Shown here in pieces: positions 42,354 to 50,231 of a stretch of 64,000 nucleotides of DNA; position 1 is the stretch's first letter; each line of letters begins with the position of its first letter. The translations under genes and the position numbers were made by a program. The DNA comes from Bog-473 sp963783965 (GTDB taxonomy: Bacteria > Actinomycetota > Acidimicrobiia > Acidimicrobiales > RAAP-2), in the NCBI GenBank assembly GCA_963783965.1, contig CAWAPQ010000013.1, positions 124,001 through 188,000 on the forward strand, read 5' to 3'. The notes under the pieces are model-generated. The model was not told the origin of the DNA and did no database searches. It saw only the letters and a list, made by a program, of their open reading frames with translations.

Positions 42354-43175
42354 GTGGGCACGACCTCATACAGGGACGACATCGGGCGGGCCCGGGCGCT
42401 GCTGGAGCAGGCTCGCCGCGTCGTCGTGCTGACGGGGGCCGGGATCTCCACCGATTCGGGCATCGCCGACTTCCGGGGGCCACAAGGGGTGTGGACCAAG
42501 GACCCGGAGGCCGAGAGGATGGCGACGTTCCAGGCCTACGTGTCGGACCCCGAGCTGCGGGCGCGGGCGTGGCAGAGCCGCCTGTCCTCATCGATGTGGT
42601 CGGCCCAGCCGAACGCGGGGCACCGCGCGCTCGTCGATCTGGAGCGCAGCGGGCGGCTCGACCTGCTCGTCACGCAGAACATCGACGGGCTGCACCGGAA
42701 GGCGGGCAGCGACCCGGACCGGATCGTCGAGATCCACGGGACGTCGCTCGAAGTGGTGTGCCTCCGTTGCGGCGACCGTCAGCCGGCCGAGCCGGTCCAC
42801 GACCGGGTCCGGGCCGGCGAGACCGACCCGACGTGCATCGCGACGATCGGCGACGAGGTCATCGGAGACACGGTCTGCGGCGGCATCCTCAAGTCCGCCA
42901 CCATCAGCTTCGGTCAGAGCCTGGTGGCCGAAGACCTCATGAGGGCCGAGGAGGCGGCGGCCGGCTGCGACCTGCTTCTGGCGGTGGGCTCGACCCTCGC
43001 CGTCTTCCCGGCGGCGGGCCTCGTGCCGACCGCCGTGCGGCACGGGGCGGTAGCCGTCATCGTCAACGGCGAGCCCACGGAGATGGACGGTCTGGCCGAC
43101 GTGGTCCTGCGCGAGCCCATCGGCGAGTGCCTGCCCGCTCTGATGGAGGGGCTCAGCGCTAGTTCTGGCTCGTAG
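42354..43175 (+). CDS. Sir2-family NAD-dependent protein deacylase
   Basis: This 273-residue sirtuin has GAGISTDSGIADFRG (about residues 29-43), TQNIDGLH, catalytic His in IEIHGTS-like VEIHGTSLEV, zinc Cys pairs (CLRC, and Cys in DPTC and TVCGG) and the late GSTLAVFPAAG and VNGEPT motifs. It removes acetyl or other acyl groups from lysine using NAD and often reverses acetylation of acyl-CoA synthetases; a (frameshifted) acyl-CoA ligase is divergent from it, which fits. Its last 17 bases overlap a small antisense gene. Confidence 0.93.
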   Translation: MGTTSYRDDIGRARALLEQARRVVVLTGAGISTDSGIADFRGPQGVWTKDPEAERMATFQAYVSDPELRARAWQSRLSSSMWSAQPNAGHRALVDLERSGRLDLLVTQNIDGLHRKAGSDPDRIVEIHGTSLEVVCLRCGDRQPAEPVHDRVRAGETDPTCIATIGDEVIGDTVCGGILKSATISFGQSLVAEDLMRAEEAAAGCDLLLAVGSTLAVFPAAGLVPTAVRHGAVAVIVNGEPTEMDGLADVVLREPIGECLPALMEGLSASSGS

Positions 43176-43302
43176 ACCCGCCGCCGCCCTTGGCCTTGCG
43201 GCGAGGCTTCAGCGCGAACCACCAGATGCTGGCGATCGTGCCCAGCGTCACCGCGGCGGCGGCAACCGGCTTGACGACTTTGTGCCCCCCGCTCTTGGCC
43301 AT
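43159..43302 (-). CDS. small one-helix membrane protein
   Basis: This 47-residue frame has a basic head, a hydrophobic helix (about residues 13-30, AAAVTLGTIASIWWFAL) and a strongly basic tail (KPRRKAK) ending GGGGSTSQN. A TAAGGT -10 box (43309-43314) ends 6 nt before the ATG, supporting leaderless expression. Codon choice is GC3-rich like its neighbours. It overlaps the end of the Sir2 gene in antisense. Function is unknown. Confidence 0.6.
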   Translation of the reverse strand: MAKSGGHKVVKPVAAAAVTLGTIASIWWFALKPRRKAKGGGGSTSQN

Positions 43303-43425
43303 GGGCGCACCTTACCCGGCGAGGCTGGGAACGACCCGGGACGCAGCCCCCCTGGTGGGTCGCACCGTCGGGCGTCGGCCGCCGGGCGCACCGGCGCCCG
43401 TGGCACGCGGCACGTGCTCGGGCGG

Positions 43426-44172
43426 TCAGACGCTGACGCGTCCCGACCGCTCTGTCATGAAATCCCGTGCGGCGTTGACCAGGGCGTCGAAGGGCCGCTG
43501 ATCCATGGCCTCTTCCGGATGCCACTGGACCGCCAGCACGAACCGGGCCGACGGCAACTCGACCGCCTCCACCACGCCGTCCCCGGCCCGGGCGGTCACG
43601 ACCAGGTCGCGGCCCAGATCGCGGATGGCCTGGTGGTGCGAGCAGCGGACGGTGGTGGCCGGCCCGAAGACAGCAGCCGTCGCCGTCCCGGGCACCGTGT
43701 GCACGTCGACGTCCGAGAAGACCAACGGCGCGTGGCGGTGGTCGATGTTCCCGACCACGTCGGGCAGGTGCTGATGCAGCGTGCCACCCAGGTACACGTT
43801 GAGCACCTGGCAGCCCCGGCAGATGGCCAGCACCGGCAGGTCGGCCTCGAGGGCGGCGGCCAGCAGGGCCCGCTCGCTGGCGTCGCGGTTCACATCGACG
43901 CCGCCCACCTCGGCATCGGGCTCCTCGCCGTACGCCGCGGGGTCCACGTCTCCCCCGCCGGTCAGGACCAGGCCGTCGAGCACGGCGACGACTTCGGCCG
44001 CCCCCGCCTCGGGGCCACCCGGGGCCCTGCTGGGCGGCGGCAGGAGCAGTGGACGGCCGCCCGCGGCCGCCACCAACTCGAAATAGGACTCGGGCAGAAC
44101 CGCAGCCCGGCGCTCCCAGGAGCTCCAGGCCACGTCGGCCACGTAGGTCGTCACGCCAACAAGAGGGAGCAC
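43426..44172 (-). CDS. class I glutamine amidotransferase, gamma-glutamyl-GABA hydrolase (PuuD) type
   Basis: This 248-residue protein belongs to the peptidase C26/PuuD group: GLVLTGGGDVDPAAYGEE, nucleophile Cys in ICRGCQVLNVYLGG and the His-x-Glu pair in VQWHPEE. It would cut gamma-glutamyl bonds, as in gamma-glutamyl-GABA. It is divergent from a glutamine-synthetase-like ligase, matching the make-and-cut logic of the Puu pathway. The GTG at 44172 has a TACGCT box 6 nt upstream. Confidence 0.87.
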   Translation of the reverse strand: MLPLVGVTTYVADVAWSSWERRAAVLPESYFELVAAAGGRPLLLPPPSRAPGGPEAGAAEVVAVLDGLVLTGGGDVDPAAYGEEPDAEVGGVDVNRDASERALLAAALEADLPVLAICRGCQVLNVYLGGTLHQHLPDVVGNIDHRHAPLVFSDVDVHTVPGTATAAVFGPATTVRCSHHQAIRDLGRDLVVTARAGDGVVEAVELPSARFVLAVQWHPEEAMDQRPFDALVNAARDFMTERSGRVSV

Positions 44173-44227
44173 GAGTCCAGCGTACCGACGTACTGGACGC
44201 CCGACGGCGCTGCGGTCAACATGGCGC

Positions 44228-45613
44228 ATGACCGCACCAGGACGTGAGCTCATCGACGCCGCCATCGCCGACGGGTCGGTCGACACCGTCATCGTGGCCT
44301 TCCCCGACATGCACGGCCGCCCCGTCGGGAAGCGGGTGACGGCCGACTTCTTCACCGCGCACGCGGCGGACCATGGGATCGAGGCGTGCGACTACCTGCT
44401 CGCGGTCGACGTCGACATGAACCCCTTGCCCGGGTACCGCTTCACCAACTGGGACACCGGCTACGGCGACTTCGTCTGCCGGCCCGACTACGACACCGCC
44501 CGCCTGCTCCCCTGGCTCGAGGGCACGGCGATCGTCATCGGCGATCTGACCGACGAGCACGGAGGACACGTCGAGGTGTCGCCCCGCCGGATTCTGCGCC
44601 GTCAATTGGAGCGGGCGGCAGAACGCGGCCTGCGCATCTGCAGCGCCACCGAGCTGGAGTTCTTCCTCTTCAAGGAGTCCTTCGAGGAGGCCGACGCCAA
44701 GGGCTGGAAGGACCTGACGCCGCACACCTCCACGATTGAGGACTATCAGCTACTGCAGACATCACGCGAGGAGTACGTCCTGCGCCGCATCCGCAACGAA
44801 ATGTGCGCGGCGGGTATCCCGGTCGAAACCTCGAAGGGCGAGGCGGGGCGCGGCCAGCACGAGGTGAACGTCGTCTGGGACGAAGCGCTCGTCACGGCCG
44901 ACCGTCACCTTGTCTTCAAGAACGGCATCAAGGAGATCGCGGCGCAAGAAGGCAGAGCGACAACATTCATGGCCAAATGGACGATGGACGATGTGGGGTC
45001 GTCGTGTCACGTGCACACGAGCCTGTGGGATCTCGAGAGCGGCGAGGCGCTGATGGCGCCCGGTGCCGGGAACGACGACGGCGCACCTCACCCGAGCGGT
45101 CTGTCGAAGCTCGGCCGTCATTTCCTCGCCGGCCAGTTGCACGCGGCCAAGGAGCTGGCCTGGATGGCGGCGCCCACCGTCAACTCCTACCGGCGCTACG
45201 TGCCCGGCAGCTGGGCTCCCACGGCGGCGGTCTACGGCGAGGACAACCGCACCTGCGGTTTCCGCCTGGTCGGGCACGGGGCGGGACGGCGAGTGGAGTC
45301 GCGTATCCCGGGGGCGGACGTGAACCCGTATCTCGTGCTGGCGGGGGCCATTGCGGCAGGCCTGTACGGCGTCGACCACGAGCTCGAGCCCGGCGACCCC
45401 TACCCGGTCAACGCCTACGAGGCGACCGACGTGCCGCGCATCCCCTCGACGCTGATTGAGGCCATCGACGCGCTGCGCCATTCGGAAGTGGCGCTCGAGG
45501 CGTTCGGGCCCGACGTGCACCACCATCTCCTCAACACGGCCGAGCAGGAGTGGCTGGCCAGCAACCGCCACGTGACCGATTGGGAGCTGGCCAGGAACTT
45601 CGAGCGGATCTGA
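44228..45613 (+). CDS. glutamine synthetase-like gamma-glutamyl ligase
   Basis: This 461-residue protein has the glutamine synthetase catalytic core: TELEFFLF (metal Glu), GEAGRGQHEVNV, GSSCHVHTSL, NSYRRYVPGSWAP and NRTCGFRLVGHG. It lacks the adenylylation site region of GlnA. Its neighbour, a PuuD-type hydrolase, suggests a gamma-glutamyl-amine (PuuA-like) role in using amines or polyamines, but other amine ligases of this family cannot be excluded. Confidence 0.88.
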   Translation: MTAPGRELIDAAIADGSVDTVIVAFPDMHGRPVGKRVTADFFTAHAADHGIEACDYLLAVDVDMNPLPGYRFTNWDTGYGDFVCRPDYDTARLLPWLEGTAIVIGDLTDEHGGHVEVSPRRILRRQLERAAERGLRICSATELEFFLFKESFEEADAKGWKDLTPHTSTIEDYQLLQTSREEYVLRRIRNEMCAAGIPVETSKGEAGRGQHEVNVVWDEALVTADRHLVFKNGIKEIAAQEGRATTFMAKWTMDDVGSSCHVHTSLWDLESGEALMAPGAGNDDGAPHPSGLSKLGRHFLAGQLHAAKELAWMAAPTVNSYRRYVPGSWAPTAAVYGEDNRTCGFRLVGHGAGRRVESRIPGADVNPYLVLAGAIAAGLYGVDHELEPGDPYPVNAYEATDVPRIPSTLIEAIDALRHSEVALEAFGPDVHHHLLNTAEQEWLASNRHVTDWELARNFERI

Positions 45614-45617
45614 GCGG

Positions 45618-45657
45618 CGCCCCGGCGCCCCGTCGCCCCGTCGCCCGGTCGCTCAGT
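45618..45657. repeat. octanucleotide tandem repeat
   Basis: Five successive 8-bp units (CGCCCCGG, CGCCCCGT, CGCCCCGT, CGCCCGGT, CGCTCAGT) fill the short space between the convergent glutamine synthetase-like and PPOX genes. The last unit supplies the PPOX stop codon. Confidence 0.75.
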
Positions 45658-46141
45658 CGCCGGAGACGAGATCCTCCAGGAAACGGGGCAGTCGTCCGGC
45701 CCCGAAGTCGAAGAATCGCGCCCACGCCGGCGTGACGGAGATGCGGACCATCGCGTCGTAGGTCGCGCGCACCGATCGCTCGAACGCCGCATGGTCCGTT
45801 CCCTCCATGGTCTTGTGTGCCGCCTCGAGATACTCATCGGGGACACCGTCGACCGTGTCCATCCGCGCCGGCCCGCGCAGGAGGACGGACTGCGCGCCCG
45901 CGGGTGTGCTGGCGTCGTCGATGGTCACGGCGACATGCGGACGGACCGCCAGGGCCCCGACCTTCGGCGCGGTCGTGGCCGTACAGACGACGACCGCATG
46001 GCCGTTCCAGTAGAACCCGCACGGGATGACTCGAGGGAAGCCGTCGGGACCGTCGTAGGCGAGTCGGGCCAACGGAGCCGACCGCAGCAGCGCCTGGGCG
46101 CCGGGATGGGCGAGTTCCTGCGCGAGTTCGTCACGGTCCAT
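45653..46141 (-). CDS. pyridoxamine 5'-phosphate oxidase-like (PPOX) flavin-binding protein
   Basis: This 162-residue split-barrel protein has the N-terminal ALLRSAPLARLAYDGPDGFPRVIPCGFYW and VVVCTATTAPKVGAL segments typical of actinobacterial PPOX proteins that bind FMN or F420. The C-terminal half is helical with PAWARFFDFG. The reaction is unknown. The start is near a TAACGA box (6 nt) that only partly fits the -10 pattern. Confidence 0.85.
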   Translation of the reverse strand: MDRDELAQELAHPGAQALLRSAPLARLAYDGPDGFPRVIPCGFYWNGHAVVVCTATTAPKVGALAVRPHVAVTIDDASTPAGAQSVLLRGPARMDTVDGVPDEYLEAAHKTMEGTDHAAFERSVRATYDAMVRISVTPAWARFFDFGAGRLPRFLEDLVSGD

Positions 46142-46263
46142 TGCAGGTCGTTACCCTCGGCCCGGCGACGTCGGTCCTGCACGTGGCCGGAGCCCGAATC
46201 ACCGAAACCGCGGACTCCGGACAGGGACTGGGAGCGGGGGCCCCACGATAAGGTCGCCCGGTC

Positions 46264-47106
46264 ATGCTGCGCTCGCAATTGTGCTCGGCCGAATCGTTGC
46301 GCTCGCCGGCCCTGCGGGCCTGGGCCGAGCGGCTGCGGCCGATGTGGGCGGCGGGCGACGATGCCCGTGACGTCATGCTCCACCGCAAAATGTGGGAGTG
46401 GCTCTTCATCGCAGAAGCACTGCACGAGCGGGACATGTTGGCCGACGGGCGCCGCGGGGTCGGGTTCGGCGTGGGGAAGGAGCCACTGGTGGCGCTCTTC
46501 GCCGCCGCCGGCTGCGACATCGTGGCCACCGACCAGCCGCACGAGTCCGCCGTGGCGTCGGGCTGGACCGACTCCGAGTTGGAATGGGCCGGCGGGCTGG
46601 GGGGCCTGAACGACTTCGGGTTGTGTGCGCCGGACGAGTTCGGGGAACGGGTGACGTACCGCCCCGTCGACATGAACGCGCTGCCGGCGGACCTGCAGGG
46701 GTTCGACTTCGCGTGGTCGTCGTGCGCTCTGGAGCATCTCGGGACACTGGGCGCCGGCATGGACTTCGTCGTCGCACAGATGTCGTGTCTGCGGCCCGGG
46801 GGCGTGGCGGTGCACACGACCGAGTACCTGGTGTCGTCCAACGAGTCGACGGTCGAGGCGGGGGGGACCGTGTTCTACCGGCGGCGGGACATTGAGGGTC
46901 TGGTGGCGCGACTGCGGCGGGCCGGCCACGCGGTCGACATCGACTACACGTTGGGGTCGACGCCCGACGACGTGCACGTGGACGTGCCGCCCTACACCGA
47001 CGTGCACCTGCGCACGGAGCTGGCCGGCCACGTCACCACGTCGTTGGCGCTGATCGTGACGAAGGGCCGGGGGCGGCGCGGACGAGGGCTGCTGCGACGG
47101 GGGTGA
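46264..47106 (+). CDS. SAM-dependent methyltransferase-like protein
   Basis: This 280-residue protein has a Rossmann-like core: GVGFGVGKEPLVALFAAAG in place of the usual motif I, acidic motif II (DIVATDQPHES), DFAWSSCALEHLGTL (motif IV) and LRPGGVAVHTTEYL. The pattern resembles methyltransferases in glycan or polysaccharide clusters. A TAAGGT -10 box is 9 nt before the ATG. Its C-terminal tail is Gly/Arg-rich. Confidence 0.78.
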   Translation: MLRSQLCSAESLRSPALRAWAERLRPMWAAGDDARDVMLHRKMWEWLFIAEALHERDMLADGRRGVGFGVGKEPLVALFAAAGCDIVATDQPHESAVASGWTDSELEWAGGLGGLNDFGLCAPDEFGERVTYRPVDMNALPADLQGFDFAWSSCALEHLGTLGAGMDFVVAQMSCLRPGGVAVHTTEYLVSSNESTVEAGGTVFYRRRDIEGLVARLRRAGHAVDIDYTLGSTPDDVHVDVPPYTDVHLRTELAGHVTTSLALIVTKGRGRRGRGLLRRG

Positions 47107-47136
47107 CCGGGGGGAGGCGCCGGGAGGGCGACGCCC

Positions 47137-48795
47137 TCAGTCGGTGAGGCGGCGGCCGTTGAGCCGCTTGTGGATGGCCTTCGTCTTCTCGTACAGGTTG
47201 ACGAACTCCTTCAGCAGCGCGGCATAGGTCCCGGAGGCGGCCGGGTCGGGCTCGTAGGTGGCCTTGACGGTCACGGTGCCGGGGATGTCGGCGATGGTGA
47301 GGTGGCCGAGGGCGAGCAGCGTGAGGAGCCCGGCGCCGCGCACGTTGGCCAGAACGGGCTCGTCGATCTGGCGGATGGTGCGGCCCAGGGCGTCGGCGTG
47401 GATCTGCGACCACAGGTCCGAGTTGGCGCCACCGCCCACGAAGGCGAGGGACTCGAAGGGGCGCTTGGTGAACTTCTCGACGGCCCCGAGCAACCAGGCG
47501 GAGTTGAGCGCGACGCCCTCGAACACCGCCCGCACCATGTCGGCCCGGGTGGACGACAGCGAGATGTTGTGGAAGCCGCCCCGGATGGTGTGGTCGTCGA
47601 CGGGTGAGCGCTCGCCGTTCAGCCACGGGGTGAACAGGACGCCGTGGGAGCCGACGGGGACGGCGGCGGCGGCGTCGTTGAGGGTGCCGAAGAAGCCGTC
47701 GGGTGGGCCGGACGGGGCGGCGTCGGCGCCCAGGCCCCGGAGGGCGGGGCGTGCGAGGGCGTCGTCGGGGAAGAGCATGTTGTCGCGCAGCCAGGTCAGG
47801 CAGGCACCCCCGGTCTCGTGCTCGTCGGCGACGAGGTAGCGGCCCGGGATCCCCGAGGGGAAGGAGGCGATGTTGGTCAGCGCGTCGGTCTTCTTGAAGG
47901 GCACGTGGCAGCTGATCCAACTGGAGGTCCCGATGTAGAGGTGCCCGTCGAAGTCGGCCACGGCGCCCGAACCGACCGCAGCCGAGTGCAGGTCCCCGGT
48001 CCCGGCGACCACGGGCGTACCCGGCAGGAGGTCGAGCTCGGCGGCGGCGTCAGGGGCCAGGCCGCCGAGCACGCTGCCGGTCGGCACCAGCCCGGGCAGC
48101 TTGGCCCGCTCGAGCCCGGCGAGGTCGATGAGCGCGTCGTCATAGGCGATCGCCCCGATGTCGCGGTTGTCCGTCACCCAGTGCAAGGTGATGGAGTCGT
48201 GCGACGCCCGGGCCAACCCGGTGAGGCGCAGGTTGAGGTAGTCGACCGGCTCGAGGAAGACCGCCGCCGCGGCGTAGACGTCGGGGCGGTGCCGGCGCAG
48301 GAAGTGGATGTGGCCGACCGGGTCCTTGCCCGAGAGGCTCGGGATGCCGCCGGTGCGGCGCACCCACTTGGCCAGCTTGGAAGCGGAGTAGCCCTGGACG
48401 TTCAGCGCGCCGCGCACCGTCTCGCGGACGGCACGGGCGCCCCGGGAGTCCATCCAGGTGATGGCCGGACCGATGGCGGCTCCACTGACGTCGACGGGCA
48501 CGGTGCCCGACCACTGGGAGGTGCAGCCGATGCCGACGATGTCGCCGGGGGCCACCCCGCTGTCGGCCAGCGCCCGCCGGGCCGACGCCGCGATGGCGTC
48601 CCACCAGGCCTGCGGGGACTGCTCCGCTCCCCCATCGTCGGTGAGATCAATTCCGACCGCCTGGAAGGCGTGGGCCACGACCCGGCCGGTGGACGCCAAA
48701 ACGGCCACCTTCGGACCGCCGGTACCGAGGTCGACGGCCAGCACGTGTGGCGTCGTCGAATCGATGGGGCGGACCTCGGTGGCCGTTGTCGGCAT
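47137..48795 (-). CDS. FGGY-family carbohydrate kinase (xylulokinase-like)
   Basis: This 552-residue sugar kinase has the N-terminal phosphate motif VLAVDLGTGGPKVAVL, the catalytic-Asp segment ITWMDSRGARAV, FLEPVDYLNLRLTG, TGDLHSAAVGSG and C-terminal FVGGGANSDLWSQI. FGGY kinases phosphorylate pentoses, glycerol or polyols; the substrate cannot be chosen here, as no transporter or isomerase is next to it. A TACGCT box lies 8 nt before the ATG. Confidence 0.88.
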   Translation of the reverse strand: MPTTATEVRPIDSTTPHVLAVDLGTGGPKVAVLASTGRVVAHAFQAVGIDLTDDGGAEQSPQAWWDAIAASARRALADSGVAPGDIVGIGCTSQWSGTVPVDVSGAAIGPAITWMDSRGARAVRETVRGALNVQGYSASKLAKWVRRTGGIPSLSGKDPVGHIHFLRRHRPDVYAAAAVFLEPVDYLNLRLTGLARASHDSITLHWVTDNRDIGAIAYDDALIDLAGLERAKLPGLVPTGSVLGGLAPDAAAELDLLPGTPVVAGTGDLHSAAVGSGAVADFDGHLYIGTSSWISCHVPFKKTDALTNIASFPSGIPGRYLVADEHETGGACLTWLRDNMLFPDDALARPALRGLGADAAPSGPPDGFFGTLNDAAAAVPVGSHGVLFTPWLNGERSPVDDHTIRGGFHNISLSSTRADMVRAVFEGVALNSAWLLGAVEKFTKRPFESLAFVGGGANSDLWSQIHADALGRTIRQIDEPVLANVRGAGLLTLLALGHLTIADIPGTVTVKATYEPDPAASGTYAALLKEFVNLYEKTKAIHKRLNGRRLTD

Positions 48796-48815
48796 GGCGA
48801 GTCAGCGTATCGAGC

Positions 48816-48843
48816 GAGGCCGGCCCGTTTCCGGGCCGGCCTC
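48816..48843 (-). terminator. yceI downstream hairpin with a GAAA loop
   Basis: A perfect 12-bp stem GAGGCCGGCCCG/CGGGCCGGCCTC with a GAAA tetraloop on the minus strand lies 26 bases after the yceI stop. It has no T-tract but is the strongest hairpin in the window and lies between yceI and the FGGY kinase gene. Confidence 0.65.
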
Positions 48844-48869
48844 AGATCCTGCTCGCTCGACGAGGTCGG

Positions 48870-49433
48870 TCAGTCGGCCAGGGCGGCCTCGGTCTCGATC
48901 TCGATCACGACCTTGTTGCCCACCACGACACTGCCGTCGAGCAGCGAGTGGTTGAAGCTGACGCCGAAGTCACGCCGGTCGATGGTGGCGGTGGCCGAGA
49001 AGGCGACCACGGTCTTGCCCTCCTGCATGGAGGCGCCCTCCCCGAGGAACTCGAGGTCGAAGTCGACCGACTTCGTGACGCCGCGGATGGTCAGGTCGGT
49101 CGACATCACCCAGTTGGTCTCGTCGACCCGGCGCAGGCCCTTGCCGACCAGGGTCAGGGTCGGGTGGTTGGGGACGTCGAGGAAGTCGTTGGTGCGCAGG
49201 TGCTCGTCCCGCTGGACCTGACCGGTGAAGATGCTGGCGGCCTGGACGGTGGCCTGCAGGGTCGACTCCTCGGGCTTCTCGGCGACGGTGAAGCTGCCCT
49301 CCACGTCGGTGAAGCGGCCCCGTACCTTCGTGCCGACCAGGTGGCGGGCGACGAAGCCGACATCGGTGTGGGCCGGGTCGATCGTGTATGTCCCGACCTT
49401 CGGAAGGGTAGTGGTGCTGGTAGTCGTGCTCAT
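48870..49433 (-). CDS. YceI-family lipocalin-like protein
   Basis: This 187-residue protein has the YceI pattern: YTIDPAHTDVGFVARHL, KVRGRFTDVEGSFTV, LTIRGVTKSVDFDLEFLG and the end DRRDFGVSFNHSLLDG...GNKVVIEIE. The fold binds isoprenoid or amphiphilic molecules. No signal peptide is seen, so it is probably cytoplasmic. It has an AAGGAG ribosome site and a near-ideal promoter. It is divergent from a MarR regulator. Confidence 0.92.
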   Translation of the reverse strand: MSTTTSTTTLPKVGTYTIDPAHTDVGFVARHLVGTKVRGRFTDVEGSFTVAEKPEESTLQATVQAASIFTGQVQRDEHLRTNDFLDVPNHPTLTLVGKGLRRVDETNWVMSTDLTIRGVTKSVDFDLEFLGEGASMQEGKTVVAFSATATIDRRDFGVSFNHSLLDGSVVVGNKVVIEIETEAALAD

Positions 49434-49471
49434 TTGCTGATCTCCTTGGTTGGACCGGATTTCGTTGTACG

Positions 49472-49514
49472 TATTATATCTGACTACACAGATACTTGTC
49501 AATCAGATATAATA
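49472..49514. promoter_or_regulatory. yceI/marR divergent promoter with a perfect 12-bp inverted repeat
   Basis: TATTATATCTGA (49472-49483) and TCAGATATAATA (49503-49514) are perfect reverse complements, 31 bp apart. Each arm contains a TATAAT: 49508-49513 for marR on plus and 49473-49478 for yceI on minus. The minus strand also has TTGACA at 49497-49502 with an 18-bp spacer, a consensus sigma-70-type promoter. MarR is expected to bind the arms and shut both genes. Confidence 0.82.
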
Positions 49515-49553
49515 GGAATCGGAGTTGAAATCAGGGAGACTGAGGAAAGCGAC

Positions 49554-50114
49554 ATGGGAACGGCGACCATCCCGGCGAAGGGCGGTGACCAGGAGTCGGG
49601 AGGAGTGCGCCCCGACGAGGGTGCCGGCGCCGAGGAGGGCGCAGGTCAGCCCGGGGGCACGTGCGGCGTCTTGGACCAGATGTCCGACGAGCGCATCCGT
49701 CTCATGGGCCTGATCGTGCGAACGCATCGCCGGTTGACCGAGTCTCTGGGCCGGGAGCTCGAGCAGAACATCGGGATCCCGCTGGTCTTCTTCGATGTCC
49801 TGATCCACGTCGGTGGCGCCCCCGATCGGCGGCTGACCATGTCCAGGCTCAGTGCCGACGTGGCGCTGACCACCGGTGGGGTGACGCGCCTGGTCGACCG
49901 GATGGTCGAGGCGGGGCTGGTGGCGCGGGAGAACTGCCCGAGCGATCGGCGGAGCATCTACGTCGTGCTGACACCGGAGGGGCAGGCCGTCCTCGACCGG
50001 GCCGTGGCCGAGCACATCGACGGGATCGACCGTCACCTGATGGCTCATCTCAGTGCAGGCGACCGGGCCGCCCTGGAGGACGCTTTGCAGAAGGTCCTCG
50101 ACGCCGGCTGCTGA
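49554..50114 (+). CDS. MarR-family transcriptional regulator
   Basis: This 186-residue regulator has a ~40-residue Gly/Glu-rich head, then the MarR winged helix: LVFFDVLIHVGG, LTMSRLSADVALTTGGVTRL and the wing RMVEAGLVARENCPSDRRS. The ATG has a GAGGAAAG ribosome site. It is divergent from yceI, and the inverted repeat between them is the likely binding site. The ligand is unknown; the extended head is longer than in most MarR proteins. Confidence 0.92.
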   Translation: MGTATIPAKGGDQESGGVRPDEGAGAEEGAGQPGGTCGVLDQMSDERIRLMGLIVRTHRRLTESLGRELEQNIGIPLVFFDVLIHVGGAPDRRLTMSRLSADVALTTGGVTRLVDRMVEAGLVARENCPSDRRSIYVVLTPEGQAVLDRAVAEHIDGIDRHLMAHLSAGDRAALEDALQKVLDAGC

Positions 50115-50180
50115 AACGTCGCTCCCCCGTATTCTTCGGGCCGCCCGCTCCGGGGCAAACTTCGGGTAGGACTCGGGGTC

Positions 50181-50210
50181 ACGCGCGTCGACATGTGTCG
50201 CACCGCGCGT
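50181..50210. promoter_or_regulatory. GC-rich dyad before the aldo/keto reductase gene
   Basis: ACGCGCG and CGCGCGT flank an inner CGAC-ATGT-GTCG, giving a 30-bp interrupted dyad 21 bp before the start codon. It may be an operator or an mRNA hairpin. Confidence 0.35.
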
Positions 50211-50231
50211 CCGCCCGGAGAGGAGAAGGCC

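Noticed and set aside
47124..47138. GAGGGC-GAC-GCCCTC hairpin at a convergent junction
   Set aside because: Six-base stem overlapping the kinase stop codon, with no T-tract; too weak in GC-rich DNA to call a terminator.
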